NCBI RefSeq assembly: GCF_900096945.1 | Contig: NZ_FMKA01000019.1 | Coordinates: forward strand, 1-62,497 | Direction of reading: 5' to 3' | Source of the DNA: Anaerobium acetethylicum | GTDB taxonomy: Bacteria; Bacillota; Clostridia; Lachnospirales; Lachnospiraceae | DNA length: 62,497 bases | Part shown: in pieces, positions 45,371 to 53,661 of the stretch | Position numbering within the stretch: position 1 is the stretch's first letter | How the letters are laid out: every line of letters starts with the position of its first letter | Notes under the pieces: generated by a model | Seen by the model: the letters and a program-made list of their open reading frames with translations, nothing else | Databases searched by the model: none | Told to the model about the DNA's origin: nothing | Program-made: the position numbers and the translations under genes

Positions 45371-45656
45371 CCACGACAACTCCTTTTCCACTTCTTCCAT
45401 CATTTTATCGATGAACAGAATACCATCCAGATGATCGATCTCATGGCAGAATGCCCGTGCCCACATCAATTACCACAAGCCTTTTTATGATTCCAATTTG
45501 TGGAGCTGCAAGTCCGACTCCACTCTCCTTATACATGGTTTCCGCCATATCATCAAGCAATTCCCTGATTTTATCATCTATAACTGCAACTGGCTTAGAC
45601 CGTTTACGCAATATGCTGCACTCTTCACTGTTCTCCCTGATTTTTCTATATGCCAT
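45368..45656 (-). pseudogene. def: Peptide deformylase remnant with internal deletion
   Basis: The first part (from the ATG at 45656, AAAGGTGG upstream) encodes the deformylase N-terminus with [23 protein letters not shown]. After a shift of frame it resumes as [18 protein letters not shown] and [12 protein letters not shown]-stop, the family's C-terminus with the HExxH metal site. The middle, about 50 residues with the EGCLS motif, is gone, and the junction is near GTGGGCACGGGC. The product could not bind metal normally or fold, so I call it a pseudogene. Its promoter still carries operator C. Confidence 0.85.
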
Positions 45657-45788
45657 ATAATCCACCTTTACTGATTAAAACAAATTTTCGTTGTTTATTC
45701 TTTCCTCTGACTTATCGTTACTTCTGAAGCAGTTTGAATATATTCTTCAAATATACTGCTCACAATATGCAAACATTATATCCCTATA

Positions 45789-45820
45789 ATAATAACTTCA
45801 TTATTGGCATATGTCAATAA
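45789..45820 (-). promoter_or_regulatory. Operator C over the deformylase-remnant promoter
   Basis: Palindrome TTATTGGCATATGTCAATAA (45801-45820) holds a minus-strand TTGACA (45812-45817), then 17 bases and TATTAT (45789-45794). Between this promoter and the pseudogene is another imperfect inverted repeat, AGCAGT...ACTGCT (about 45729-45760). Confidence 0.8.
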
Positions 45821-45847
45821 CTCAGCAATTCTATTACGCTCTCTTAA

Positions 45848-45876
45848 TTGACAATACTATAAAACAGTGATAGGCT
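45848..45876 (+). promoter_or_regulatory. Promoter of the yibE/F pair
   Basis: TTGACA (45848-45853), 17 bases, TAGGCT (45871-45876), about 40 bases before the yibE-like start. Confidence 0.5.
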
Positions 45877-45915
45877 TTTTAATAAATTCTAATTGTACAC
45901 AAAGGGGAACGCACA

Positions 45916-47028
45916 ATGCAGATAATAAAAAAAAATCTGATTCTCTATGTATCCGTATTTGTTTTACTTCTGGGCGCCAATATATTCACCTTCCACAACC
46001 ATAGCTTCTATAACAATCCGATTGTCAGAATAGACTCTGCCGATACCGCACCTTCCAATTCAGCCTCAAAAAGCTCCAACAGTGAAGAAAGCCTGTACGA
46101 CCAGGTTCTGGAAGGCAGGATTATGAACAGCGTTTACAAAGGACAGACCATTATATTAAAAAACTCTTTTTTCTCATCGGAACTGTATCAGGATTCCTTT
46201 TCAAAAGGAGATGAGGTTTTCATAACCTTAAATTCACAGGGCAGTACCTCCCTTTCCGGAACCATCACCGGGTTAAAAAGAGATAAGTATGTGGTCCTGC
46301 TTCTTTCCGCGCTGTTGATGCTCCTTGTCTTTCTTGAAAAACGAAAAGGACTGCTCACCATGATTTCGCTGTTCCTGAATATCACCGTGTTTTATAGTCT
46401 CCTGACATGGTATCAGGATGGGACCGATATCCTGACGGTATGTATACTGGCCTCCCTTTTCTTCACCCTGTTCTCCCTGACTTTTCTCAATGGATTCAGC
46501 CGGAAAACCCTCGCTGCAGTTCTCTCCACAATATTGTCAGTCACAACGACAATGGCGATTTTCATGGTCGTCATGAATAACAGCAGGGAAATAGATTTTG
46601 CATATATGGAGTACCTGATTATGCCTGGGGATGCCCGCGCCATCTTCCTCTCCGGAATACTGATCGGCGGGCTGGGCTCTATTATGGACATTGCCATTAC
46701 GATGTCCTCTGCCATAAATGAAATCCAGCGCAAGAATCCATCTGTCACGGTAAAAGCCCTGTTTTCATCAGGCCGCACCATTGGCGATGACATAATGGGA
46801 ACGATGATCAACGTCCTGCTATTTACCTACGTATGCGGCGGCATTCCGATGACCATTCTGCTACTGAAGAACGATATCCCGCCTGCAAACATCATTTCCG
46901 TGTACATGCCTTACGAAATCTACCGGTTTCTGATTGGAAGCATCGGCATACTCCTTGCAATTCCGGTTTCACTGGTAATATCCATACTCTTTACGAAAGG
47001 GGGGAAACATCTATGCTTCTGGCATTAG
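45916..47028 (+). CDS. YibE/F-family membrane protein (first of pair)
   Basis: 370 residues. A single N-terminal membrane segment (about 8-26), an extracytoplasmic beta-rich domain of about 95 residues, then seven or so membrane helices containing MLLVFLEKRKGLLTMISLFLN and the family's GGLGSIMDIAITMSSAINEI and GRTIGDDIMGTMINVL motifs. Members are predicted transporters of unknown substrate. AAAGGGG precedes the ATG. It overlaps the second YibE/F gene by 16 bases. Confidence 0.85.
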   Translation: MQIIKKNLILYVSVFVLLLGANIFTFHNHSFYNNPIVRIDSADTAPSNSASKSSNSEESLYDQVLEGRIMNSVYKGQTIILKNSFFSSELYQDSFSKGDEVFITLNSQGSTSLSGTITGLKRDKYVVLLLSALLMLLVFLEKRKGLLTMISLFLNITVFYSLLTWYQDGTDILTVCILASLFFTLFSLTFLNGFSRKTLAAVLSTILSVTTTMAIFMVVMNNSREIDFAYMEYLIMPGDARAIFLSGILIGGLGSIMDIAITMSSAINEIQRKNPSVTVKALFSSGRTIGDDIMGTMINVLLFTYVCGGIPMTILLLKNDIPPANIISVYMPYEIYRFLIGSIGILLAIPVSLVISILFTKGGKHLCFWH

Positions 47029-47786
47029 TACTGATACTTGTCCTGCTCATACTTCTTATTGGCGGGGACAAAGGCGCAACATCCCTTATCACCCTCACAG
47101 CAAACTGCATCTTGCTGTCAGGAATCATATTCCTGATTTATGCCGGCTATCCCCCGCTTCCAACAACTGTTGCAGGCTGTATCATCATCAGCGCCGTTAC
47201 GCTTTTCTATCCGGAAGGAATCAGCAAAAAATCGATGGCTTCCTTTCTTTCCGTTCTGATCGTAATCGTCCTGATGATGGCCTCTTCCTACATAATGGGA
47301 GGCGAAGCAAATATCGCCGGTTTCAGCGAAGAAGCTCAGCTCGAGGACGAAATGGCAGGGCTTTCCACCAATATCAGAACTGATATGCTCGACGTCGCTG
47401 CCGCAATGATCATTATGAGCCTGATCGGAGCTGTACTTGACGCTTCCGTTTCCATCTCGTCCTCCCTGTATGAAGTCCATCAGAATCATCCCGTAATGGG
47501 ATTGGCTGAGCTGTTCCACTCCGGAATACGAATTGGAAGGGATATTATCGGTACCACGACGAACACCCTGTTTTTTGCCTATCTCGGCGAATCCCTGATG
47601 CTGATCATCCGATTTAAAATCGAAGGCTACTCACTTGCCAGAATCATCAATTCGAAGGTCTTCTTTCAGGAATTCATTCGTATACTTTTCAGCGGTGCAA
47701 GCTGCATACTTGCCATACCTGCCACTGCATATATTCTGTCCGTATTCCTGACCCATCCGCGGTTTATACAAAGAGAATCCAGATAA
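47013..47786 (+). CDS. YibE/F-family membrane protein (second of pair)
   Basis: 257 residues from the ATG at 47013 (GGGGGG eight bases before); an open frame reaches back to 46833 but only as a shadow of the first gene. About seven membrane helices, with IGAVLDASVSISSSLYEVHQ and GIRIGRDIIGTTTNTLFFAY matching the motifs of the first protein, so the two are paralogues working as a pair. It lacks the extracytoplasmic domain. Confidence 0.85.
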   Translation: MLLALVLILVLLILLIGGDKGATSLITLTANCILLSGIIFLIYAGYPPLPTTVAGCIIISAVTLFYPEGISKKSMASFLSVLIVIVLMMASSYIMGGEANIAGFSEEAQLEDEMAGLSTNIRTDMLDVAAAMIIMSLIGAVLDASVSISSSLYEVHQNHPVMGLAELFHSGIRIGRDIIGTTTNTLFFAYLGESLMLIIRFKIEGYSLARIINSKVFFQEFIRILFSGASCILAIPATAYILSVFLTHPRFIQRESR

Positions 47787-47836
47787 CTACTGTGGCCGCA
47801 AAAAAAGCAGAACTGAATAATAATCAATTCCGAACA

Positions 47837-47881
47837 AAATCCTCCCGCCTTAAAGTCTTACGACCTATAGCGGGAGGATTT
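47837..47881 (+). terminator. Bidirectional terminator
   Basis: AAATCCTCCCGC...GCGGGAGGATTT, 12-bp arms, between the convergent yibF-like and C_GCAxxG_C_C genes. Confidence 0.8.
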
Positions 47882-47907
47882 CTATATAAAAATTATTTCA
47901 TCAAAAT

Positions 47908-48423
47908 TTATTTCGGATTGGATTCAATATATTTCTCCATAATATCCGCAGCCATTCCTACGAGCTCCACGCATGGCCTCTTTTTATAATATTCATCTGT
48001 ACGGATCTGGGGTATAGGACTATCTTTGCCGCTGCCAAGCCCTAAAAGCTCCCTGCATATAATCGAACGGTTCTCCGTCTCGAATTTACCCGCAAGCAGC
48101 TGTATTCTCTTATAATGCTCCGTCTTCGAAGCATTGTCCTTTGGATCTGCATACCCATACAGCATACCGGCCACCATAAACATACCGGTCACTGCACCGC
48201 AGACTTCCCTAAGCCTTCCCATTCCCGCTCCGAAGGATGAGCTTATTTTCAAAGCCATATCGGCATCCATATCATATTTATCGGCAAAAGCCAGGAAAAC
48301 AGACTGCGAACAGTTATAGCCCTCCTTAAAGAGTTCCTTTGCCATTTCTGAACGCGTCTTATTTTCCAGAACCTGAAACAGGTCTCTGTTATCTTTCTCC
48401 TGACAATTTGTTGCATTATTCAT
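47908..48423 (-). CDS. C_GCAxxG_C_C family protein
   Basis: 171 residues. The family's Cys pattern is present: EGYNCSQSVFLAFADKY, FGAGMGRLREVCGAVTGMFMV, IICRELLG and KRPCVELV. These proteins probably bind a metal or redox cofactor through the conserved cysteines; function is unproven. It is last of the unit radical SAM / CDF / this gene. Confidence 0.85.
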   Translation of the reverse strand: MNNATNCQEKDNRDLFQVLENKTRSEMAKELFKEGYNCSQSVFLAFADKYDMDADMALKISSSFGAGMGRLREVCGAVTGMFMVAGMLYGYADPKDNASKTEHYKRIQLLAGKFETENRSIICRELLGLGSGKDSPIPQIRTDEYYKKRPCVELVGMAADIMEKYIESNPK

Positions 48424-48456
48424 CTTTGTTTCCTCATACTTTCTAAATTCTATAAA

Positions 48457-49677
48457 TTATATATTTGACTCTTCATTTTCAGCGGCTGAAATCCGCCCCT
48501 CAAACTGCAGCCCCAGCTTTTCAAAGGCTGCCTGAGGTGTCTGTGCATCTGTTATGATCACTTCTATATTAGAATCAGCAAAAACATATGCTGGTCCTTT
48601 ATTCGTAAAACCGTTCTTCACAATTATAAAGTCCACCATCTTCTGAACGAGATATTCCGCTGCGTAAATCCCTTTCCCTTTCTCAATGCTGCTGAATGGA
48701 TTTTTTAAAACCTCTGTCCTGACTGCCTGTTTCTGCTTCGCCTTAAATACAACCAGAAGGAAATGAGAAGCTTCTCCAAAATGAGAGCTGATAGAAACCC
48801 CATCTTCCGCAAGCGGAAGGGCATATATCACCTCGTCCTTCTGAAGCGGTTCATAATGTATCAGAATCCGATCGACATTTTTGATTTCTTTTTTTACATT
48901 CTTTTCGATGGTATCAGCAATATAATGCGCCTTATCTAAATTATGGGTTTTCAATATAATGTCGGCTTCTATAAATTTAAACCGTCCCGAATTGCGCCCT
49001 GTCAGGCTCTTCAGCTCGACCACCTGTGGAATGTCCATGATATACTTCTCGACTTTGCTGAGCGTATCATAACCTACCGAAGCATCCAGCAGAACCCTGG
49101 CGCCGTCTGCCAACATCTGGATTCCCGTCCTGGCTATAAATCCAACGACAACAAATGCTGCTATCCTGTCCAGCTGGAATCCGACAAAACCGGAAAGAAC
49201 GGCCAACAGGACGATAACATTGCTGAATACGTCCATTCGCCCATGCATTGCTTCGGCCACAAGAATGGGGGAATTTATCCTTTCTCCTATTTTCTTTTCG
49301 TATATGGTAAACCACAGTGCAATTATAATCGAAAGCAGCATCAGAATGGCTGCAGCTGTCATATTTCTCAGTTCAATCGTTTTATTTTCCATTATCTCGG
49401 AAATGATTTCATATCCTGTATATAAAATCACAAGTGCTATAATGATCGATATAAGATTTTCAATCTTATAAAGCCCATAGGGAAATGTCTTTGTCTTTCG
49501 TTTTGCAATCTTCAATCCGATAAAAACGGTTAGCGCAGCTATCAGGTCGGCAAGAGTATGGAATGCTTCTGCCTTCAGCGCTATACTGTCCGATATGACA
49601 GCAGCCGTGTATTTAATCCCGAACAGCAAAAAAGTAACGATAATGGCAATCAGTGCCGTTCTTTCACTTTCCTCCAT
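48457..49677 (-). CDS. CDF-family metal exporter fused to a NifX-like domain
   Basis: 406 residues. Residues 1-200 hold the six-helix cation diffusion facilitator domain (SIALKAEAFHTLADLIAAL and VAEAMHGRMDVFSNVIVLL, the metal-site HxxxD positions), then the cytoplasmic CDF domain to about 290. The last 110 residues (ALPLAEDGVSISSHFGEASHFLLVVF) form a dinitrogenase Fe-Mo-cofactor/NifX-type domain, like the two free ones at 51 and 53 kb. The fusion suggests that metal export is linked to cofactor metal handling. First segments lie after AAGGGG. Confidence 0.85.
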   Translation of the reverse strand: MEESERTALIAIIVTFLLFGIKYTAAVISDSIALKAEAFHTLADLIAALTVFIGLKIAKRKTKTFPYGLYKIENLISIIIALVILYTGYEIISEIMENKTIELRNMTAAAILMLLSIIIALWFTIYEKKIGERINSPILVAEAMHGRMDVFSNVIVLLAVLSGFVGFQLDRIAAFVVVGFIARTGIQMLADGARVLLDASVGYDTLSKVEKYIMDIPQVVELKSLTGRNSGRFKFIEADIILKTHNLDKAHYIADTIEKNVKKEIKNVDRILIHYEPLQKDEVIYALPLAEDGVSISSHFGEASHFLLVVFKAKQKQAVRTEVLKNPFSSIEKGKGIYAAEYLVQKMVDFIIVKNGFTNKGPAYVFADSNIEVIITDAQTPQAAFEKLGLQFEGRISAAENEESNI

Positions 49678-49717
49678 GCCCCCACCCCTTTCGGAAAATC
49701 CACTCTGGTTTCACGGT

Positions 49718-50644
49718 TCATTTCAACCGATAGGTATCATATCCTTTATAATGAATGACATTCACCCCATTGTCCTGTCTTAATTTTTTTAAAAGCTCTT
49801 CCGGATTTGCGGAACCTCGAGCCTTTAAAAATCCCTCCAATTCGAACTGATTCATCGGGTGCCTTTTTATGATGCTCAGAACCGCGGGATAATCCTCATC
49901 TATGTCGCTGTGAAATCCTGCAGATTCAAGGAGATCAATCGGAATTCCTCCAAGAAGTTCAGCCGCATGCTCCATCGTTTCATGTCCTGCTGCCTCCACT
50001 CCGGCTTCAGCTGGAGGACGTACCGGCGTATTCAGATAAAGTTTATCATACCTGATTTCTTTCAGCATTTCAGAATACTTTCTCAGACTCTCTCCATCAT
50101 CATTGATACCCTTCACCAGCATTATCTCAATCCAGAGCTGCCCTTCGTATGTTTTCGAAAACTCTTCAAGCCCTCTTTTTACATCTGCAAACTTCAGACT
50201 CTTATGTGGCCTGTTGATTCTTCTGAAAGAGTCTTCATCATATGCATCCATAGTCGGAAGAACGATATCTGCTTTTCCTATTTCATGCTGAAGCTGCAAG
50301 TCATATAAAAGCGCCCCGTTGGTTATGACCGCTACCGGCTTCTCAGTTCTCTTTTTGATTTCTCCGATCAGTTCTCCCAGGCCGGCATACAGGGTGGGCT
50401 CCCCCTCCCCGACTATCGTGACTGCGTCGAAGAAAACTCCCTTTTTCATGACTGCTTCAAATTCTTCGATAATTTTATCTACCGAAAAGAAATAGGACCT
50501 TGTATTTGTCATATGATCGGTCCTGCCCAGCTGACAGTAGATGCAGGAATAATTACAGGTCTTTTTCGGAATCGGGCTTATTCCAAGGGATATCCCCAAT
50601 CTTCTGGAGGGCACCGGACCGTAGACATACTTTAGCTCCTTCAT
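49718..50644 (-). CDS. Radical SAM protein
   Basis: 308 residues. The cluster motif CNYSCIYCQLGRT (CxxxCxxC) lies near 30-37, preceded by YGPVPSRRLGISLGI, and VTIVGEGEPTLYAGLGELI follows. This is the short clostridial radical SAM group with a C-terminal extension (residues 230-308) of wHTH type. Substrate unknown. AGGAGG precedes the ATG. First gene of the unit with the CDF-NifX fusion. Confidence 0.85.
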   Translation of the reverse strand: MKELKYVYGPVPSRRLGISLGISPIPKKTCNYSCIYCQLGRTDHMTNTRSYFFSVDKIIEEFEAVMKKGVFFDAVTIVGEGEPTLYAGLGELIGEIKKRTEKPVAVITNGALLYDLQLQHEIGKADIVLPTMDAYDEDSFRRINRPHKSLKFADVKRGLEEFSKTYEGQLWIEIMLVKGINDDGESLRKYSEMLKEIRYDKLYLNTPVRPPAEAGVEAAGHETMEHAAELLGGIPIDLLESAGFHSDIDEDYPAVLSIIKRHPMNQFELEGFLKARGSANPEELLKKLRQDNGVNVIHYKGYDTYRLK

Positions 50645-50712
50645 AACAAATCCTCCTCAATTGTTTCAGTTAATATAACAAAGGGGCATTCTTTTATTTG
50701 ATAATTCATTCC

Positions 50713-50759
50713 GTGATGCATAAAAAGGGGCAGTCACTCCGCCCCTTTTTATGCATCAC
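50713..50759 (-). terminator. Terminator of the ORP-like operon
   Basis: Perfect 19-bp arms (GTGATGCATAAAAAGGGGC, 50713-50731, with 50741-50759) and a 9-base loop; T-rich on both strands. It follows the ferredoxin gene. Confidence 0.9.
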
Positions 50760-50804
50760 TCAAACGCTTGCATATTCCTCTACCAGTCTTAGGTTACGCA
50801 AGTC

Positions 50805-50975
50805 TTATTCCATTGAAATCGCACTTACCGGACACTCGCCCTCACAAGCTCCACATCCGATGCATGCTTCTCCAATGACAGCCTTGTCCTCTTTGAGTTC
50901 AATTGCACTTACCGGACACACGTCAACGCATGCTCCGCAGCCTACACATTTTTCCTCATCAACTACTGCTCTCAT
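50805..50975 (-). CDS. Two-[4Fe-4S] ferredoxin
   Basis: 56 residues starting MRAVVDEEKCVGCGACVDVC with the second cluster in CIGCGACEGECPVSAI. AGGAGG lies upstream of the ATG at 50975. Classic clostridial-type ferredoxin, last gene of the NifX/MinD unit. Probably the electron partner of those proteins. Confidence 0.93.
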   Translation of the reverse strand: MRAVVDEEKCVGCGACVDVCPVSAIELKEDKAVIGEACIGCGACEGECPVSAISME

Positions 50976-50996
50976 ACTGTTTTTCCTCCTTTTGCT

Positions 50997-51353
50997 TTAT
51001 TCACCACATTCGTCGTGATGCTGATGTTCATGGCACACGGAACCTGTCGATTCTAGCATTCCCATCAGATACTGCTCTGCCGCAGTTCTCGCATGGCCTG
51101 TTGCACCTGTTATTACCTCGATAGACTTTTCATTGAAAATATCAATGGCTCCACCGCCCATTCCACCTGAAATAACGACGTTTACACCTATATCATTCAG
51201 GAAATTCGGAAGGAATCCAGGCCTGTGTCCAGGGTTAGGGATTGATTCGCTTTTTACAATCTGTTTTTCCTCTGCATCGTAAATATTGAAGTTGATGCAA
51301 TGTCCAAAGTGTCCTGTCACCATTTCGTTTTCGCTCGCTACTGCAATTCTCAT
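50997..51353 (-). CDS. NifX/MTH1175-like (orange-protein-like) protein with His/Cys tail
   Basis: 118 residues from the ATG at 51353 (GGAGGAAA upstream). It begins MRIAVASENEMVTGHFGHC, the form of the dinitrogenase iron-molybdenum cofactor family, and holds VVISGGMGGGAIDIFNEKSIEVI. The end, VCHEHQHHDECGE, is rich in His and Cys and probably binds metal. Such proteins carry Mo/Fe or Mo/Cu clusters in ORP and NifX. It follows the second MinD gene after 141 bases, with a hairpin (about 51459-51495) between. Confidence 0.85.
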   Translation of the reverse strand: MRIAVASENEMVTGHFGHCINFNIYDAEEKQIVKSESIPNPGHRPGFLPNFLNDIGVNVVISGGMGGGAIDIFNEKSIEVITGATGHARTAAEQYLMGMLESTGSVCHEHQHHDECGE

Positions 51354-51494
51354 TTTTATTTCCTCCATCATTTTATTATTCCTGTTCAATCTTTAATTTC
51401 TGCATTGTTATACATATTCAATTTCTTATTTACAATTTCTTTCTCCACATATGACTGTACAGTCCTGTGTTATTTATCATGATATAACAGGACT

Positions 51495-52370
51495 TCATGC
51501 CTGCGTATCACTGAACAGCAGTTTCATGGTTTCCTCATATATTTTCCGTACTGCACGTCCCGATTCACAATCCCGGTCGACAATATTCTGTCCCTCATTG
51601 ATTGCTTTTACTGCTTCCGTATCATAAGGAATCCTTCCAACTGAAGCCAGATTCATCCTTCGGCAGAATTCCTCTATCTTTTCATTATTTGCGATGTTCG
51701 TATCGTACTTGTTGACGCATACTGCAATCTTTGTCTGGAACCGCTCAGCCGTTTTTATGATTCTTTCCATATCGCTGATTCCGGATATGGATGGCTCCGT
51801 TACGATGAGCACCATGTCTACTCCGCTGAGGGATGCAATAACCGGACAGCCGATTCCCGGCGACCCGTCAATAATGGAAAATTCCGTGCCTTCTTTTGCT
51901 GCCTGAATCATCTGCTTCTTTACTTCCGTGACCAGCATTCCAGACGTTCCGCTTCCCATCTTCAGCTGGGCGGTTGAAAAGATCCTGTCCTCTTCATATA
52001 GTTTCATCTCTCCCGCAATGGCGGGCTTTAATGTAACTGCTCCAACTGGACAGACAAACTCACACACTCCGCAGCCTTCGCATGCAAAAGCATCTACCTT
52101 ATAGCCGTCTTCCCTGTATATGGCATCAAACCTGCAGTTCTGCATACATAAGCCACATTCTATACAAAGATCTTTATCAATCTCTGCTTTCGGAAGACCA
52201 TAATAGTTGGTTTTTTTAGGTTCTGAATCCATGTGCATGACCAGATGAAGATTCGGAGCATCAACGTCACAATCCGCATAGGCCTTTGCTTCTGAAAGTT
52301 TGATGAAAGCACCCGCAACCGTAGTTTTTCCTGTCCCGCCTTTTCCGCTAAGGATTAACAACTGTTTCAT
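51495..52370 (-). CDS. MinD/ParA-type ATPase with inserted ferredoxin domain (2)
   Basis: 291 residues. Deviant Walker A LILSGKGGTGKTTVAGAF at the start, then CIECGLCMQNCRFDAI and CEGCGVCEFVCPVGAVTL, a two-[4Fe-4S] ferredoxin inserted near 60-115, and SIIDGSPGIGCPVIASL (the Walker B region). This is the MinD1/MinD2 type found in pairs in ORP loci. It overlaps the first MinD gene by 23 bases. Likely a membrane- or septum-linked partner of the NifX-like proteins; role unproven. Confidence 0.9.
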   Translation of the reverse strand: MKQLLILSGKGGTGKTTVAGAFIKLSEAKAYADCDVDAPNLHLVMHMDSEPKKTNYYGLPKAEIDKDLCIECGLCMQNCRFDAIYREDGYKVDAFACEGCGVCEFVCPVGAVTLKPAIAGEMKLYEEDRIFSTAQLKMGSGTSGMLVTEVKKQMIQAAKEGTEFSIIDGSPGIGCPVIASLSGVDMVLIVTEPSISGISDMERIIKTAERFQTKIAVCVNKYDTNIANNEKIEEFCRRMNLASVGRIPYDTEAVKAINEGQNIVDRDCESGRAVRKIYEETMKLLFSDTQA

Positions 52371-53208
52371 GCTGCACCTCCTCCTTCAGATTCTGAAGCA
52401 GTTCCATAAACATCTGCCTGTATTTTGCACTCTCCCTGACAGAAATCAAGGCATTGGAATTCAGGATTCCTAGTTCTTTATCGAAGGGTATCCTTCCCAA
52501 AATCTTCATTCCCTTTTCAAGACATAACGTTTCCGAAGGATTCTCACCTTCCATACATTTGTTCAATACCACCCCGTATGGCTTATCAAATAGTTCCACC
52601 AACTCATGAACCATATTCAGGTTATGCGCTCCGAACAAGGTCGGTTCTGCAACAAGTATGCAGTAATCTGCTTCTTTTATGCTTTCCATGACGATGCAGG
52701 CGCTCCCCGGCGGACAATCTATGAAAGTCAGTTCACTTTCCTCCCTGTCACCCGCTTCCAGAAGCCTCTTTATGATTGGAATCCCAGAAGCCTCACCCGT
52801 ATTCAGGATTCCGGTTATCACCGTCACCTTCTCCGAACGTCCCCTTTGTACCTCTCCGATAAGCTTATCCCTCTCATAGATTGCCTTTTCAGGGCAGACC
52901 AGCATGCATCCTCCACAGGAATGGCAGACCTCGTCAAATACGATCAGCCTATTGCCGACATAAGCCAGCGCATTAAACTTGCAGAATTCAACGCACTTGC
53001 GGCAGCCGTTACAGCGATCCTCATAGACAGCCGGAAGCCTGATTGAAATCTTCTCCGTTTCTACACCTTCCGGTTTGAAGAAGAGATAGCCGTTCGGTTC
53101 TTCCACATCGCAGTCTATGTAAAGCGCTTTATCTGCTGCTGCAGCAAGATTAACAGATACCAGGGTCTTTCCGGTACCGCCCTTTCCGCTCAGTACAGCT
53201 ATTTTCAT
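52348..53208 (-). CDS. MinD/ParA-type ATPase with inserted ferredoxin domain (1)
   Basis: 286 residues from the ATG at 53208 (GGAGGAAA upstream); the longer frame to 53307 is a shadow of the gene before. Walker A VLSGKGGTGKTLVSVNL, ferredoxin insert with CNGCRKCVEFCKFNAL and CHSCGGCMLVCPEKAI, and FIDCPPGSACIVMESI. Paralogue of the next gene. The stop of the NifX-like gene lies one base before its ATG. Confidence 0.9.
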   Translation of the reverse strand: MKIAVLSGKGGTGKTLVSVNLAAAADKALYIDCDVEEPNGYLFFKPEGVETEKISIRLPAVYEDRCNGCRKCVEFCKFNALAYVGNRLIVFDEVCHSCGGCMLVCPEKAIYERDKLIGEVQRGRSEKVTVITGILNTGEASGIPIIKRLLEAGDREESELTFIDCPPGSACIVMESIKEADYCILVAEPTLFGAHNLNMVHELVELFDKPYGVVLNKCMEGENPSETLCLEKGMKILGRIPFDKELGILNSNALISVRESAKYRQMFMELLQNLKEEVQHETVVNP

Positions 53209-53209
53209 C

Positions 53210-53578
53210 TCAGTTTCCTCCATGTCCGTGAAATCCCGAATGGATTTCATCAAGTACAGACAATTTACCTTCCACAAAAGCATTAATATTATCACTGACT
53301 GAATCATTCATTGTTTTATATATCTTCATTCCTGCAGCTGTTAAAACCTGTGCCGCATTTTCTCCGCATCTTGGAGTCAGGAGAGCCTTCGCTCCACTGT
53401 CGACAAGCGCCTGTGCTGCTGCTATGCCTGCGCCTCCCTGGCTTGTTGCTGCAACATTCTCCAGAAACTGGCTTTCTTTTGTTTCCGTATCATATATCAT
53501 GAAATATGGCGTCCTTCCAAAAGAAATGCATATACTTGTATCCATTGACTTTTCATTTACCGGAATTGCTATTTTCAT
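53210..53578 (-). CDS. NifX/MTH1175-like (orange-protein-like) protein
   Basis: 122 residues, beginning MKIAIPVNEKSMDTSICISFGRTPYF, with TPRCGENAAQVL and a C-terminal HSGFHGHGGN that could bind metal. Dinitrogenase iron-molybdenum cofactor family. First gene of the ORP-like unit NifX-like / MinD / MinD / NifX-like / ferredoxin. Its promoter is covered by operators D and E. AGGAGG precedes the ATG. Confidence 0.85.
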   Translation of the reverse strand: MKIAIPVNEKSMDTSICISFGRTPYFMIYDTETKESQFLENVAATSQGGAGIAAAQALVDSGAKALLTPRCGENAAQVLTAAGMKIYKTMNDSVSDNINAFVEGKLSVLDEIHSGFHGHGGN

Positions 53579-53596
53579 CTCGTATCCTCCTATAGT

Positions 53597-53655
53597 TTAT
53601 TGGCATATGCTATTTACACTATTATTATATCTCTTTTTTGGCATATGTCAATAAT
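53597..53655 (-). promoter_or_regulatory. Operators D and E over the ORP-like promoter
   Basis: Minus-strand TTGACA (53647-53652), 17 bases, TATAAT (53624-53629). Site E (53636-53655, right half CATATGTCAATAA intact, left arm degenerate) covers the -35. Site D (53597-53616, TTATTGGCATATGCTATTTA) lies near the transcription start, 39 bp away centre to centre. A repressor bound at both could close the promoter. Confidence 0.8.
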
Positions 53656-53661
53656 TTCTCG

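Noticed and set aside
46833-47012. N-terminal extension of the second YibE/F frame
   Set aside because: It lies in another frame of the first YibE/F gene; GGGGGG and ATG at 47013 give a normal start.
51430-51460. Further operator copy at CATATGACTG
   Set aside because: Only the central six bases fit; both arms differ from the TTATTG/CAATAA consensus.
51459-51495. Hairpin between the second MinD gene and the NifX-like gene as a terminator
   Set aside because: No T-run follows on the minus strand. It more likely is a processing or attenuation hairpin, or chance; I did not list it as a terminator.
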